This document shows positions 51,317 through 61,040 of a stretch of 64,000 nt of DNA, one piece after another. A program made the translations under genes and the position numbers. The notes beneath the pieces are model-generated. The model had not been told where the DNA came from and made no database searches. It saw nothing but the letters and a program-made list of their open reading frames with translations. Source of the stretch: Streptomyces sp. NK08204 (GTDB lineage Bacteria > Actinomycetota > Actinomycetes > Streptomycetales > Streptomycetaceae); the NCBI RefSeq assembly GCF_020400585.1, contig NZ_JAINVF010000025.1, positions 1-64,000 on the forward strand, written 5' to 3'. Positions within the stretch are counted from its first letter, which is position 1. The number at the start of each line of letters is the position of its first letter.

Positions 51317-52799
51317 GCGCCCGTGCCCCCTCCGTGACGCCGAGCGCGGCCAGCACCAGCAGCGCGCCGTGCACCGGCCAGTCGCCGTAGCGGACGTACG
51401 GGGTGAGGCCGTGCGCGAGCGGGACGTCGTAGACACGGGCGGCGCTCGCGTCGGTGCCGAGCCACGGGCCGAGCCGTTGCCCCGCCGGGCCGTACACGGC
51501 CGACACCCCGGTCAGGGTGGCGTGCACCATCGGGCGGCCGGTCTCGGCGGCGCGCAGCGCGCCCAGCGAGGCGTGCTGCGCGGGGGCCCAGCTCTGCTGG
51601 AAGGTCGAGGTGGCGGACTGGCCGAGCAGGACATCGGCGCCGTCCTCGGCGAGGTGCCGGCTCATGTCGGGGAACGCGGTCTCGAAGCAGATCAGCGGGC
51701 CGATCCGCAGCCCGTGCCCGACGTTCATCACGACCTGCCCCGACCCGCGCCTGCGGTCCTCGCCGGCCGCCTTCCCGACGGACGTCGCCCAGCCCAGCAC
51801 GGAGCGCGCCGGGACGTACTCACCGAACGGGACCAGCCGCATCTTGTCGTAGCGCTCACCGGTCGGTCCGTCCGGTCCCACCAGCACCGCGCTCTTGTAG
51901 ATGCCGGGCCGGTCGGAGCGGTGGGCGTCGACATTGACCAGCACGTCCGCGCCGGTCGCGCGGGACAGCGCGGCGATCCGCCGGGCCAGGTCGGGACGGT
52001 CGGCCAGGTCGAAACCGATGCTGCTCTCGCCCCAGACGACCAGGTCGACGCGCTGCCCGGCCAGCTGCCGGGTGAGCTGCTCCTCGCGGTCGAAACGCCG
52101 GTCGGGGCCGTCCGTCACGCCCGGCTGCACCACTGCGATCCGCACCTGCCCGTCCACGTGCGGGCGCGGCGCCCAGACCCAGGCGGCGGAGGCTGCGGCG
52201 GCCGTGGCGACCAGCGTTGCCAGCGCCGGCACCCGGGACTCGCGCACGGCGACCAGCACCGCCGCCGCCACGTTGACCGCGACCAGCAGGAAGCTGAGCA
52301 GCCACACCCCGCCCACCGAGGCGAGCCGCAGCGCCGGCCCCACCTGCCACTGGCTGGCGCCGAGCATGCCCCAGGGGCCGCCGAGCCCCTGCCAGGAGCG
52401 GACGAGCTCCACCGTCAGCCAGGCCGAGGGCAGCACGAGCAGCGCGGCCGCGCTCCGCCCCGGAGAGGGATGACCGCCGAGGAACCTGCGGACCAGCAGG
52501 CCCCAGGGCGCCCAGAGCGCGCCGAGCAGCGCGGCTATCAGGAAGATGAACACATGCAGGTTCGGCAGCAGCCAGTGATGCACCGCCACCATGAACCCGA
52601 AGCCGCCGCACCAGCCGTCGTACGCGGCACGCCGGGGCGTCGGCGCCGAGCGGGCCAGCAGGATCCAGGGGACCAGGGCGACGTACGCGAACCACCACAG
52701 CGACGGCGCCGGGAAGGCGAGGACCGGCAGGGCGCCCGCGAGGGCGGCGGCCGATGAGCGTCGCCACGGGGAGGTCAGCCAGTGGTCGAACGTCGTCAT
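51234..52799 (-). CDS. lnt: Apolipoprotein N-acyltransferase
   Basis: A 521-residue membrane enzyme that adds the third acyl chain to lipoproteins. An N-terminal group of about six transmembrane helices precedes the nitrilase-fold domain. The catalytic triad is visible: glutamate in VVWGESSIGF, lysine in YDKMRLVPFGEYVP and cysteine in PLICFETAFPD. ATG 52799 follows GGGAGG; frames that run further upstream are shadows. Its last 83 nt overlap the Gfo/Idh gene. Streptomyces often have two lnt genes, and activity of this copy is inferred from the intact triad. Confidence 0.93.
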   Translation of the reverse strand: MTTFDHWLTSPWRRSSAAALAGALPVLAFPAPSLWWFAYVALVPWILLARSAPTPRRAAYDGWCGGFGFMVAVHHWLLPNLHVFIFLIAALLGALWAPWGLLVRRFLGGHPSPGRSAAALLVLPSAWLTVELVRSWQGLGGPWGMLGASQWQVGPALRLASVGGVWLLSFLLVAVNVAAAVLVAVRESRVPALATLVATAAAASAAWVWAPRPHVDGQVRIAVVQPGVTDGPDRRFDREEQLTRQLAGQRVDLVVWGESSIGFDLADRPDLARRIAALSRATGADVLVNVDAHRSDRPGIYKSAVLVGPDGPTGERYDKMRLVPFGEYVPARSVLGWATSVGKAAGEDRRRGSGQVVMNVGHGLRIGPLICFETAFPDMSRHLAEDGADVLLGQSATSTFQQSWAPAQHASLGALRAAETGRPMVHATLTGVSAVYGPAGQRLGPWLGTDASAARVYDVPLAHGLTPYVRYGDWPVHGALLVLAALGVTEGARALRLRRTGQAPLVPPARTAHESPVRHGR

Positions 52800-53121
52800 A
52801 CGGAGCCTCCCTACCAGCCGTTGGCTCCAGTGTGCGCGCCCGAAGCGATCTCCGACAGGGGGCCTTCGGCCCACCGGCCGGGACACCGGCACGTCTCGAC
52901 CGGGGCACCGGCCCAACTGGCCTTCCCGGTTCGGCGGTCCGGCTGACCGGCCGGGCTGCGGGCCCGCCGACCGCACTGGCTCCGGCCCGCCGATCCGCCC
53001 TGGCTCCGGTCGGGGTGCCTGCGCGTGCGCCGGCTCCGTCGGGCGGCGCGCGCTTCGGCCCGGGTGGCCGGCCGGAGTGACGTCCCGGGCCGGGCTCGGG
53101 TGACGGGACCGGTCGAGCGGA
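52800..53121. other. Low-complexity GC-rich spacer
   Basis: A repetitive C/G region with many GGCC- and CCGGGC-like units, with no gene supported. The promoter of lnt should lie in its left part, but no clear hexamers were found. Confidence 0.4.
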
Positions 53122-53604
53122 TCAGTCCGGTACGGACGCCGGATCGGGCTCGGGGAGACGGCGCCACTTCTCGTGCACCACCACCTGGCGAAGCCGCCAG
53201 CCCTCCGGTGTGCGCAGCAGCGCGAAGTCGTACCGGCCGCCGCACACCAGGTCCGAAGCCGTGCCGTCACCGTCGCCCGCGCACCGCAGGGGGTTCAGAT
53301 AGTCGGCCCGCACCCGGGCGGTGTCCCCGGTGTCGTGGTCCAGGATGCCGAAGTCCACCCGGCGGTTGACGATCAGATGCTGCCGCATCGAGAACAGCTC
53401 CAGACTTCCGGCGAGCCATCCGGCGACGTCGCCCGCACCTCCCTCGATTCCGCCGGCGGACCGGTAGTCGGCCCGTCCGTCCGCCGTGAAAAGCCCTCGG
53501 TACGCCGCCCAGTCCCCGTCGTCCACCGCCATCGCGTACTCGGTGATCAGGTCGTCGACGGCCAGCCGGTCCATTACGGTCGCTAGCTCCGCGCGCTGCG
53601 TCAT
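53122..53604 (-). CDS. SnoaL-like/NTF2-fold protein
   Basis: A 160-residue NTF2-fold protein: DDLITEYAMAVDDGDWAAYRGLFTADGRADYRSAGG and MRQHLIVNRRVDFGILDHDTGDTARVRADYLNPL, ending GRYDFALLRTPEGWRLRQVVVHEKWR. It is like SnoaL_4 proteins, which include lyases and ring hydroxylase partners. No catalytic site can be read. ATG 53604 was chosen; upstream GTG codons at 53610 and 53622 are also in frame without ribosome sites. It is divergent from the DUF4291 gene. Confidence 0.85.
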   Translation of the reverse strand: MTQRAELATVMDRLAVDDLITEYAMAVDDGDWAAYRGLFTADGRADYRSAGGIEGGAGDVAGWLAGSLELFSMRQHLIVNRRVDFGILDHDTGDTARVRADYLNPLRCAGDGDGTASDLVCGGRYDFALLRTPEGWRLRQVVVHEKWRRLPEPDPASVPD

Positions 53605-53690
53605 CGGCACAGTGTTGGGCACGGGGAGCGTGGAGCCAAGAGGGGTGCGGCGATATTCGGTGGTCCGGGGCAGCGCAGGTCCGCGACGCT

Positions 53691-54308
53691 GTGCCTGTGA
53701 ACGAACAGTCAGTCGAAGAAGAGCCGAGATTTCGAATCCGGGCCCGTCACACGGAGTCCACGGTCACCGTCTACCAGGCCTACCGGCCGGAGATCGGCGT
53801 TCCGGCGGCCCGCACCGGACGGTTCCCGTCCGCCTGGAAGCGGGACCGGATGACCTGGATCAAACCGTCCTTCCTGTGGATGATGTACCGCTGCGGCTGG
53901 GGCACCAAGGAGGGACAGGAGACCGTCCTCGCCGTCGAGATCAGCCGCGAGGGCTTCGAATGGGCCCTGCGCCACGCATGCCTGTCGCACTACGCGCCCG
54001 GTCTGCACGCGAACCAGGACGCCTGGAAACAGCAGTTGCGGCGGTCCCCGGCCCGCGTCCAATGGGACCCCGAGCGGGATCTGCGCCACAACCCGCTGCC
54101 GTACCGGTCGTTGCAGCTGGGGCTCGCGGGCGAGGCGGCGGCCCGGTACGCCGACGAGTGGATCACCGGCATCGAGGACGTGACACCGCTCGCGACGGAG
54201 ATCCACGCGCTGGTACGGGCCGGTGAGTCACAGAAGGCGACGGCACTGCTGCCGCGGGAGCGGCCGTACCCGGTGGCCGAGGAACTGCTCGCCCCTCTGC
54301 GGGCCTAG
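53691..54308 (+). CDS. DUF4291 domain protein
   Basis: A 205-residue protein matching DUF4291 through VTVYQAYRPEIG, FPSAWKRDRMTWIKPSFLWMMYRCGWGTK and a final YRSLQLGL..YADEWITGIEDVTPLA. The function is unknown to me. The WIKPSFLWMMYRCGW core is the family hallmark. GTG 53691 or 53697 may start it. A small minus-strand gene is convergent with it, with 16 nt between their stops. Confidence 0.87.
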   Translation: MPVNEQSVEEEPRFRIRARHTESTVTVYQAYRPEIGVPAARTGRFPSAWKRDRMTWIKPSFLWMMYRCGWGTKEGQETVLAVEISREGFEWALRHACLSHYAPGLHANQDAWKQQLRRSPARVQWDPERDLRHNPLPYRSLQLGLAGEAAARYADEWITGIEDVTPLATEIHALVRAGESQKATALLPRERPYPVAEELLAPLRA

Positions 54309-54324
54309 CGTCAACGCCCCCGGG

Positions 54325-54504
54325 TCAGGCGGCCTCGATGACCGCCCCGCGGATCGCCTCGGCCCACTCGACGACCAACAGCTCGTACTCCGCGCGCTCC
54401 TGAGTCGACAGGATGCCGCCCGAACGCAGCCACAGCGCCCGGATGTGCTCGTTCACCTCGGCGGCAGACCGTGCGGAGCCAAGGGGCATGGAATCGGGGG
54501 ACAT
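54325..54504 (-). CDS. Small hypothetical Streptomyces protein
   Basis: A 59-residue acidic helical protein: SAAEVNEHIRALWLRSGGILSTQERAEYELLVVEWAEAIRGAVIEAA. The Glu/Trp/Arg pattern resembles small conserved proteins seen in other streptomycetes, but I cannot name a family. ATG 54504 is used (also ATG 54489). No clear ribosome site is present. Confidence 0.65.
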   Translation of the reverse strand: MSPDSMPLGSARSAAEVNEHIRALWLRSGGILSTQERAEYELLVVEWAEAIRGAVIEAA

Positions 54505-54857
54505 GGGGACAAGCCTAGGGGTAGGCACTGACCCTGCGCTACCGCGTGGCTACACAGACCGTAAGGGCTTTGGTCATCGGTGGCGCGGAACGATGTGTTG
54601 CGCGGGGGTGAAGTGGCCGGTCGTACCGGCCTGTCGGGCAGGTCGGACGCGGATGCGCGGGGTCCGGAAGATGTCCGAAACGATGGCGGTGGGGGCGGCG
54701 CCGCAAGGGGGCTGACCGGTCCGGGCGCCTCCGCATACGGTGCGCAGGGGGGAGCGCTCACTGCGCTTGGTGTGCGCCGGACCCCCTCGGGCAAAGCCGG
54801 TTCGGGAGGTGCGGCCGGGGCTCCACGTGTACCGGCGGCAGTGGGCGTCTCCCCCTC
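54505..54857. other. Intergenic DNA without a gene
   Basis: Only Gly/Arg-rich long frames cross these 353 nt. A CCGGTCGTACCGG imperfect dyad (near 54617) and a GGTGCG repeat patch are present, but neither gives a recognised regulatory site. Confidence 0.4.
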
Positions 54858-55328
54858 CTACGCCGCCCCGGGCCCGGCGACCGTCCAGCCGGGGGCCTGC
54901 GGGTGGGCCGTCAGGTCCCTGTGGCGTACCTCGCCGCCGCAGGCCCGGCAGGTGACGACGGGGATCAGCTCGTTGCCGCAGACGTGCTTGACGACCATGG
55001 GCAGGTCGGCTCCCTTGCGGAGATGCCGGTCGCCCCACTCCTTCAGGGTCATCAGGACCGGCTCCAGTTCGAGTCCCGCCTGCGTGGCCCGGTACTCGAA
55101 GCGCTGCGGGCGCTCGCTGTAGGCGCGCTTGGTGAGGATCCCGGCGTCCACGAGCCGGCGCAGCCGGGCGGCCAGGATGTCGCGCGGTGCGCCGGTGTTG
55201 CGCACGAGCTGGTCGAAGCGGCCGTTGCCCAGGCAGACCTCCCGCAGGACCAGCAGGGAGTACTTCTCGCCGACCAGCGCGAGGGCGTCGGCGATGGAGC
55301 AGGGGCGCGGGTCTTTCGTGGCGGCCAT
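54858..55328 (-). CDS. HxlR family winged-helix regulator
   Basis: A 156-residue DNA-binding protein: CSIADALALVGEKYSLLVLREVCLGNGRFDQLVRNTGAPRDILAARLRRLVDAGIL is the HxlR winged helix, with the cysteine before the first helix typical of the family, and CRACGGEV near the end is a possible metal-binding CxxC. ATG 55328 is preferred; a TACACT -10-like hexamer lies 7 nt before it, so the mRNA would be leaderless. It is divergent from the thiolase gene, with direct repeats in between. Confidence 0.9.
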   Translation of the reverse strand: MAATKDPRPCSIADALALVGEKYSLLVLREVCLGNGRFDQLVRNTGAPRDILAARLRRLVDAGILTKRAYSERPQRFEYRATQAGLELEPVLMTLKEWGDRHLRKGADLPMVVKHVCGNELIPVVTCRACGGEVRHRDLTAHPQAPGWTVAGPGAA

Positions 55329-55357
55329 GCACCGAAGTGTAGTGGAGGGGCAGGGGG

Positions 55358-55403
55358 GAGTTTGATTTTCCAACGCACTAGGCTAGGGTGAGTTTGAATT
55401 TCC
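55358..55403. promoter_or_regulatory. Direct-repeat operator between hxlR and thiolase genes
   Basis: GAGTTTGATTTTCC (55358-55371) and GAGTTTGAATTTCC (55390-55403) are near-identical 14-nt direct repeats with a 32-bp period, close to three helical turns. They are AT-richer than their surroundings. Confidence 0.7.
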
Positions 55404-55459
55404 TACTTACTAATGGTCGCCGCGGCTGTCCGTCGCGGCCGTCGCGGGAGGCCCGCACC

Positions 55460-56629
55460 ATGCGAGACGCAGTCATCGTCGAAGCCGTACGCACCCCCAT
55501 CGGCAAGGGCAAGCCGAACGGTTCCCTCGCGCACGTGCACCCCGTACAGCTCCTCGCCCACACCCTGCGCACCCTGGTGGAGCGCTCCGGCGTCGACCCG
55601 GCGCTGATCGACGACGTCATCGGCGGGACCGTCGACCAGGTCGGCGAGCAGGCCATGAACACCACCCGGTACGCCGTCCTCGCGGCGGGCTTCCCGGACT
55701 GGGTCCCGGCGACCACGGTGGACCGCCAGTGCGGCTCCTCCCAGCAGGCCGTGCACTTCGCCGCACAGGGCGTCATCTCGGGCGCGTACGACCTCGTCGT
55801 CGCGTGCGGGGTGGAGTCGATGAGCCGGGTGCCGATGTGGTCCAACGTGCCCGCGGGCAAGGACCCGTTCGGACCGGGCGTCGCCGAGCGCTACCCGGAG
55901 GGCCTGGTACCGCAGGGCATCAGCGCCGAGCTGATCGCCGCCAAGTGGTCCCTCACCCGCGCCCGGATGGACGAGTTCGCCGTCTTCTCGCACCACAAGG
56001 CGGCCCGGGCGTGGACGGACGGCCTCTTCGACGCCGAGGTCGCGCCGCTGGACGGCGTCGCCCGCGACGAGTGCGTACGGCCGGACAGCACCCCGCAGAT
56101 CCTCGCCGGCCTCAAGCCCGCCTACTTCGACCCCGGCTTCGCCGAGCGCTTCCCGCAGATCGAGTGGAACGTCACCGCCGGCAACGCGAGCCCCGTCAAC
56201 GACGGCGCCAGTGCCGTCCTGATCACTTCCAGCGACACCGCCGCCCGCCTCGGCCTGCGCCCGCTCGCCCGTCTGCACAGCTTCGCCGTCACCGGCTCCG
56301 ACCCGCTGCTGATGCTCACCGGCGTCGTACCGGCCACCGAGAAGGTGCTGCGCCGGGCCGGCCTGAACCTCGACGACATCGACCTGTTCGAGGTCAACGA
56401 GGCCTTCTCCAGCGTGGTCCTGGCCTGGCAGCAGGAGACCGGCGCGGACCTCGCCAAGGTCAACGTGCACGGCGGCGCCATCGCTCTCGGCCACCCGCTC
56501 GGCGCCAGCGGCACCCGCCTGACCACCACCCTCGTCCACGCCATGCGCGAGCGCGGCGCCCGCTACGCCCTCCAGACCATGTGCGAGGCGGGCGGACTCG
56601 CCAACGCGATGATCCTGGAAGGGGTATGA
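55460..56629 (+). CDS. Acetyl-CoA C-acyltransferase (thiolase)
   Basis: A 389-residue thiolase cleaving or forming 3-ketoacyl-CoA. C91 (VDRQCGSSQQAVHFAA) is the acyl-carrying cysteine, and NEAF, GGAIALGHPLGASGTR (histidine) and MCEAGGLANA (second cysteine) complete the site. ATG 55460 follows GGGAGG. It is controlled in all likelihood by the divergent HxlR regulator through the direct repeats. It may act in fatty-acid or aromatic degradation; no other beta-oxidation gene is adjacent. Confidence 0.93.
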   Translation: MRDAVIVEAVRTPIGKGKPNGSLAHVHPVQLLAHTLRTLVERSGVDPALIDDVIGGTVDQVGEQAMNTTRYAVLAAGFPDWVPATTVDRQCGSSQQAVHFAAQGVISGAYDLVVACGVESMSRVPMWSNVPAGKDPFGPGVAERYPEGLVPQGISAELIAAKWSLTRARMDEFAVFSHHKAARAWTDGLFDAEVAPLDGVARDECVRPDSTPQILAGLKPAYFDPGFAERFPQIEWNVTAGNASPVNDGASAVLITSSDTAARLGLRPLARLHSFAVTGSDPLLMLTGVVPATEKVLRRAGLNLDDIDLFEVNEAFSSVVLAWQQETGADLAKVNVHGGAIALGHPLGASGTRLTTTLVHAMRERGARYALQTMCEAGGLANAMILEGV

Positions 56630-56645
56630 GGAGCGGCCTGACCCA

Positions 56646-57341
56646 TCACCGACCGCGCAGCTGATGGCGCTTGCGCCAGGCCACCACGCCACCCGCGAGC
56701 GCCGGCACGGCGACGGCGGCCAGCGCCGCCATGAAGGCGGGGGACGTCGGCGCCGAGGCGCGGGCGCCGGCGACCGCGTAGGCGGCGGTGTTCGGGATCG
56801 AACCCAGGCCGGTCGCCAGCAGGAACGGCAGCCAGCCCATACGGGAGACGGCCGCGCAGTAGTTCGCCACGCAGAAGGGCACACCCGGGAAGAGGCGGGC
56901 CGCCAGCATCGACCGGAAGCCGTGCCGGCTGAGCTGGCTGTCGACCGCCTTCAGCCAGCGTCCGCGCAGCAAGGGGCGCAACGCGTCCTGCCCGAGCAAC
57001 CGGCCCAGACCGAAGGCCACCCCGGCGCCGAGCACCGTGCCCGCCAGCGCGCTGGTGAGCCCCAGCCGGGAACCGAACAGTGCGCCCGCCGCCAGGTTCA
57101 GCAGGGGGCGCGGCACGAACGCCACCGCGCACAGCCCGTACGCCACCGCGAACACCAGCACCGCCGCGGCACCGCCGAGCCGCGGCGGCCAGCCCTGCGT
57201 GAGCAGCCGCTGTGGCTCGAACAGCAGCACGCACACCGCGGCTGCCGCGAGCAGTGCCACCAGCAGCGACAGGCGCGCGTACGGCGACAGGAGCGCCCTG
57301 CGCAAGGCCGGGGCGGTGCCGGAGCGGTTGGCATCGAGCAT
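56646..57341 (-). CDS. TVP38/TMEM64 (SNARE-associated/DedA-like) membrane protein
   Basis: A 231-residue membrane protein with five or six helices. FGSRLGLTSALAGTVLGAGVAFGLGRLLGQDA and RLFPGVPFCVANYCAAVSRMGWLPFLLATGLGSIPNTAAY carry the family's G-rich re-entrant loop pattern. Such proteins are proposed lipid scramblases or transporters. ATG 57341 is the start. It is convergent with the thiolase gene, with only 16 nt between the two stops. Confidence 0.87.
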   Translation of the reverse strand: MLDANRSGTAPALRRALLSPYARLSLLVALLAAAAVCVLLFEPQRLLTQGWPPRLGGAAAVLVFAVAYGLCAVAFVPRPLLNLAAGALFGSRLGLTSALAGTVLGAGVAFGLGRLLGQDALRPLLRGRWLKAVDSQLSRHGFRSMLAARLFPGVPFCVANYCAAVSRMGWLPFLLATGLGSIPNTAAYAVAGARASAPTSPAFMAALAAVAVPALAGGVVAWRKRHQLRGR

Positions 57342-57457
57342 CCGGTGACATTAACCGACGAACGCGTGTGATCGCCGTACGGCCCTGCCCGTCCGCCGAA
57401 CTCCCCCCGAGGGAAAACCATTCGACGCCGGGCAGACGGTCGACGATGATCCTCGGT

Positions 57458-57559
57458 ATGTTCCGGTACGCCTTCCACCTCGCAGCATCCGCCGTCGCGG
57501 ATGCCCCGAAGGCTGCCGTCCTGATCCTCGTGGCCGCTGTCGACGGCGCCCGAAGCTGA
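57458..57559 (+). CDS. Very small hydrophobic ORF upstream of tuf
   Basis: A 33-residue frame, MFRYAFHLAASAVADAPKAA then VLILVAAVDGARS, with G/C third positions and a hydrophobic second half. No ribosome site stands out. It ends 100 nt before tuf and could be a leader, but may be spurious. Confidence 0.3.
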   Translation: MFRYAFHLAASAVADAPKAAVLILVAAVDGARS

Positions 57560-57659
57560 CCCTCTCCGGATCGTCCGGCGGACCCCGCAGGGGGAGGGTC
57601 GGCCAGTTCCCCGGGGTCCCGCATTCCCGTAGCACCGCCAGAGACTTCGAGGTACAGCC

Positions 57660-58850
57660 ATGTCCAAAACGGCATACGTACGCACCAAGCCGCACCTGAA
57701 CATCGGCACCATGGGCCACGTCGACCACGGCAAGACGACCCTGACCGCCGCCATCACCAAGGTCCTGGCCGAGCGCGGCACCGACAGCACCACCCGGTAC
57801 GTTTCGTTCGACCGTATCGACCGGGCCCCGGAGGAGGCGGCCCGCGGCATCACCATCAACATCGCGCACGTCGAGTACGAGACCGACACCCGGCACTACG
57901 CCCACGTCGACATGCCGGGCCACGCCGACTACGTCAAGAACATGGTCACCGGCGCCGCGCAGCTCGACGGGGCGATCCTCGTCGTCTCCGCACTCGACGG
58001 GATCATGCCGCAGACCGCGGAGCACGTGCTGCTCGCCCGGCAGGTGGGCGTCGACCACATCGTCGTCGCCCTCAACAAGGCCGACGCCGTCGACGACGGC
58101 GAGGACGCTGTGCTGGCCGACCTGGTCGAGCTGGAGATCCGCGAGTTGCTCACCGCCCAGGGGTATCCGGGGGACGCCGTACCCGTCGTACGAGTCTCCG
58201 GGCTGAGGGCCCTGGAGGGCGACCCGCGCTGGACGGCGTCGATCGAGGCGCTGCTCGACGCGGTCGACACCTATGTGCCCGTGCCCGAGCGCTACCTCGA
58301 CGCGCCCTTCCTGCTGCCCGTGGAGAACGTGCTCACCATCACCGGCCGCGGCACGGTCGTCACGGGAGCCGTCGAGCGCGGGACCCTGCGGGTGGGTGAC
58401 CGGGTCGAGGTGCTCGGGGCCGGCGCCGAGACCGTCGTCACCGGCCTGGAGACCTTCGGCAAGCCCATGGCGCAGGCACAGGCCGGGGACAACGTGGCCG
58501 TGCTGCTGCGCGGGGTGCCACGGGACGCGGTGCGGCGGGGGCACGTGGTGGCCGCACCGGGGAGTGTGGTGCCGAGTCGCCGGTTCACGGCGCGGGTGTA
58601 CGTGCTGTCCGCCCGCGAGGGTGGCCGTACGACGCCCCTCGCCACGGGGTACCGGCCGCAGTTCTACATCCGTACGGCGGATGTGGTGGGGAACGTCGAC
58701 CTGGGGGAGGCGGGGGCCGCCCGGCCCGGGGACACGGTCGAGATGACCGTCGAGCTGGGGCGGGACGTTCCGCTGGAGCCGGGTCTCGGCTTCGCCATCC
58801 GTGAGGGCGGCAGGACCGTGGGCGCGGGCACGGTCGTCTTCGTGGGCTAA
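57660..58850 (+). CDS. tuf3: Elongation factor Tu, divergent (Tuf3 type)
   Basis: A 396-residue EF-Tu. GHVDHGKT (19-26), DMPGH (84-88) and NKAD (139-142) are the GTP-binding elements. The G3 motif carries methionine where almost all EF-Tu have cysteine (DCPGH), and the G4 motif is NKAD rather than NKCD. Domains 2 and 3 are present, but the product is clearly less conserved than a main EF-Tu. In S. coelicolor the extra EF-Tu3 (SCO1321) is stringent-response linked and divergent. That role here is inference from position and divergence. ATG 57660 follows GAGGTAC. Confidence 0.92.
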   Translation: MSKTAYVRTKPHLNIGTMGHVDHGKTTLTAAITKVLAERGTDSTTRYVSFDRIDRAPEEAARGITINIAHVEYETDTRHYAHVDMPGHADYVKNMVTGAAQLDGAILVVSALDGIMPQTAEHVLLARQVGVDHIVVALNKADAVDDGEDAVLADLVELEIRELLTAQGYPGDAVPVVRVSGLRALEGDPRWTASIEALLDAVDTYVPVPERYLDAPFLLPVENVLTITGRGTVVTGAVERGTLRVGDRVEVLGAGAETVVTGLETFGKPMAQAQAGDNVAVLLRGVPRDAVRRGHVVAAPGSVVPSRRFTARVYVLSAREGGRTTPLATGYRPQFYIRTADVVGNVDLGEAGAARPGDTVEMTVELGRDVPLEPGLGFAIREGGRTVGAGTVVFVG

Positions 58851-58881
58851 AGCGCCTGCCGGATCCCCGCACAATGGAGAG

Positions 58882-59727
<846 letters not shown>

Positions 59728-59872
59728 CACCGCCTGCCCGGTACCGGCCCCCTGCCGCGTTGCGTTGTTTCGGCAGCCGCACTCCCGCCCCCTGACAGGG
59801 GCTCCGCAACAGAGAGACCACTCAGGGCACGTGAGCACGGCTGTCGCTCATGTGTCTGGCCTCGTCGGCCTT

Positions 59873-59899
59873 CCGGCCCGCCGGGGCGGGGCGGGCCGG
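59873..59899. terminator. Hairpin between convergent genes
   Basis: CCGGCCCGCC (59873-59882) and GGCGGGCCGG (59890-59899) form a perfect 10-bp stem. It lies after the spermidine-synthase-like stop and before the stop of the opposing gene. Confidence 0.6.
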
Positions 59900-59914
59900 C
59901 GTGTGTCTGGGGGC

Positions 59915-60913
59915 TCAGTCGCTCGTCGGGGTTCCGTGCAGCCGGACGGTGCGGAGGATCTTCAGGACGGTCGCGTCGGCAACCTCGCCGTGCACGCCCT
60001 TCGCACCGAAGAAGTTGAACGACACGTAGTCGTCATTGGAGTTCTTGAAGCCGAACGTGAGCGCCTTGCCGTCGCTCGCGCACTTGCCCTTGGCGGGCGT
60101 GTCCGTCGAGTGCGCCCAGCCGTAGCTGCCCTGGATCCCCGAGGCGGTCGTGAACGGCGTGCCCTTCTGGTCGAAGGTGATGCTCTTCTTGTCGGGCATG
60201 GTGTAGCCGCCGAAGACCCACCAGGCCGGCGTGTTGACCGCTATCTCGTCGGTGTTCTTCGCACCGCTCGCGCCCTTGGACCCCACGACGGCCAGCGGAG
60301 TGTCCTCGGTACGGCCGTCTTTGTCGTCGTCGGACGTGCACCACTTGGACTGGTACTCGGCGAGGCCCGACATGGTGATGCCCTTGTCCTTCTCCTTGGG
60401 GAAGTCGAAGGAGTAGGCCGCGCCCGGGGACTCGACCTCCCACTCGGCGGGCACGTCGAAGGCGATGCCCCACTTGGGGTTCACCACGACCTTCCAGCCC
60501 GGAATCGTCGGCTTCTCCGCCCCACCGCCGCGCGGGTTGTCCGTGGTGGACGGCGTCGCCGTCGGAGCCGCCGTCGGGGACTGGCCCGGCTTGCCCTTGC
60601 CGTTGCTCGCCTCGTCGTCCTTCGAGCCGCTCAGGACCAGATATCCGGTCACGCCCGCGGCGACCACGACGGCCGCCGCCGCGATGACCGCGATCAGCTT
60701 CGTCCGTCCGCCGCCGCCCTGCGGGGGTGTGGGCAGCGGCGCGGCAGGGGGCTGCTGCTGACCCCACTGCGGCTGCTGCCCGTACGGGTTCGCCTGCGGA
60801 TACTGCTGGTAGCCGGGCTGCTGGTACGGATTCGGCTGCTGGTAACCCGGCTGCTGGTACGGGTTGTTCTGCGGGTTCTGCGCGCCCCCGGGCGGCTGAT
60901 CTCCTGGCCACAT
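59915..60913 (-). CDS. Membrane-anchored protein with proline/glutamine-rich cytoplasmic tail
   Basis: A 332-residue protein. The N-terminus is a run of YQQPGYQQPNPYQQ-like repeats (about residues 15-45), followed by a single transmembrane helix (LIAVIAAAAVVVAAGVTGYLVLSG), a Ser/Thr/Pro linker and an extracytoplasmic globular domain (GWKVVVNPKWGIAFDVPAEWEVESPGAAYSF) with two cysteines (KWCTS, GKCAS). The domain resembles PsbP/LpqN-like folds only loosely, so the function is unknown. ATG 60913 starts it. Confidence 0.85.
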   Translation of the reverse strand: MWPGDQPPGGAQNPQNNPYQQPGYQQPNPYQQPGYQQYPQANPYGQQPQWGQQQPPAAPLPTPPQGGGGRTKLIAVIAAAAVVVAAGVTGYLVLSGSKDDEASNGKGKPGQSPTAAPTATPSTTDNPRGGGAEKPTIPGWKVVVNPKWGIAFDVPAEWEVESPGAAYSFDFPKEKDKGITMSGLAEYQSKWCTSDDDKDGRTEDTPLAVVGSKGASGAKNTDEIAVNTPAWWVFGGYTMPDKKSITFDQKGTPFTTASGIQGSYGWAHSTDTPAKGKCASDGKALTFGFKNSNDDYVSFNFFGAKGVHGEVADATVLKILRTVRLHGTPTSD

Positions 60914-61040
60914 GGGGAGTAACCCTAGTCGTGTCGTGGACACGATTCGGTCACCGGATCTTGTCAGGGGCGTACCAGGAGGACGGCGGGGGGCCGTGGA
61001 CTCTGGCCAGCCCGACCTACTCGCTAGTAACATCGCGGCC

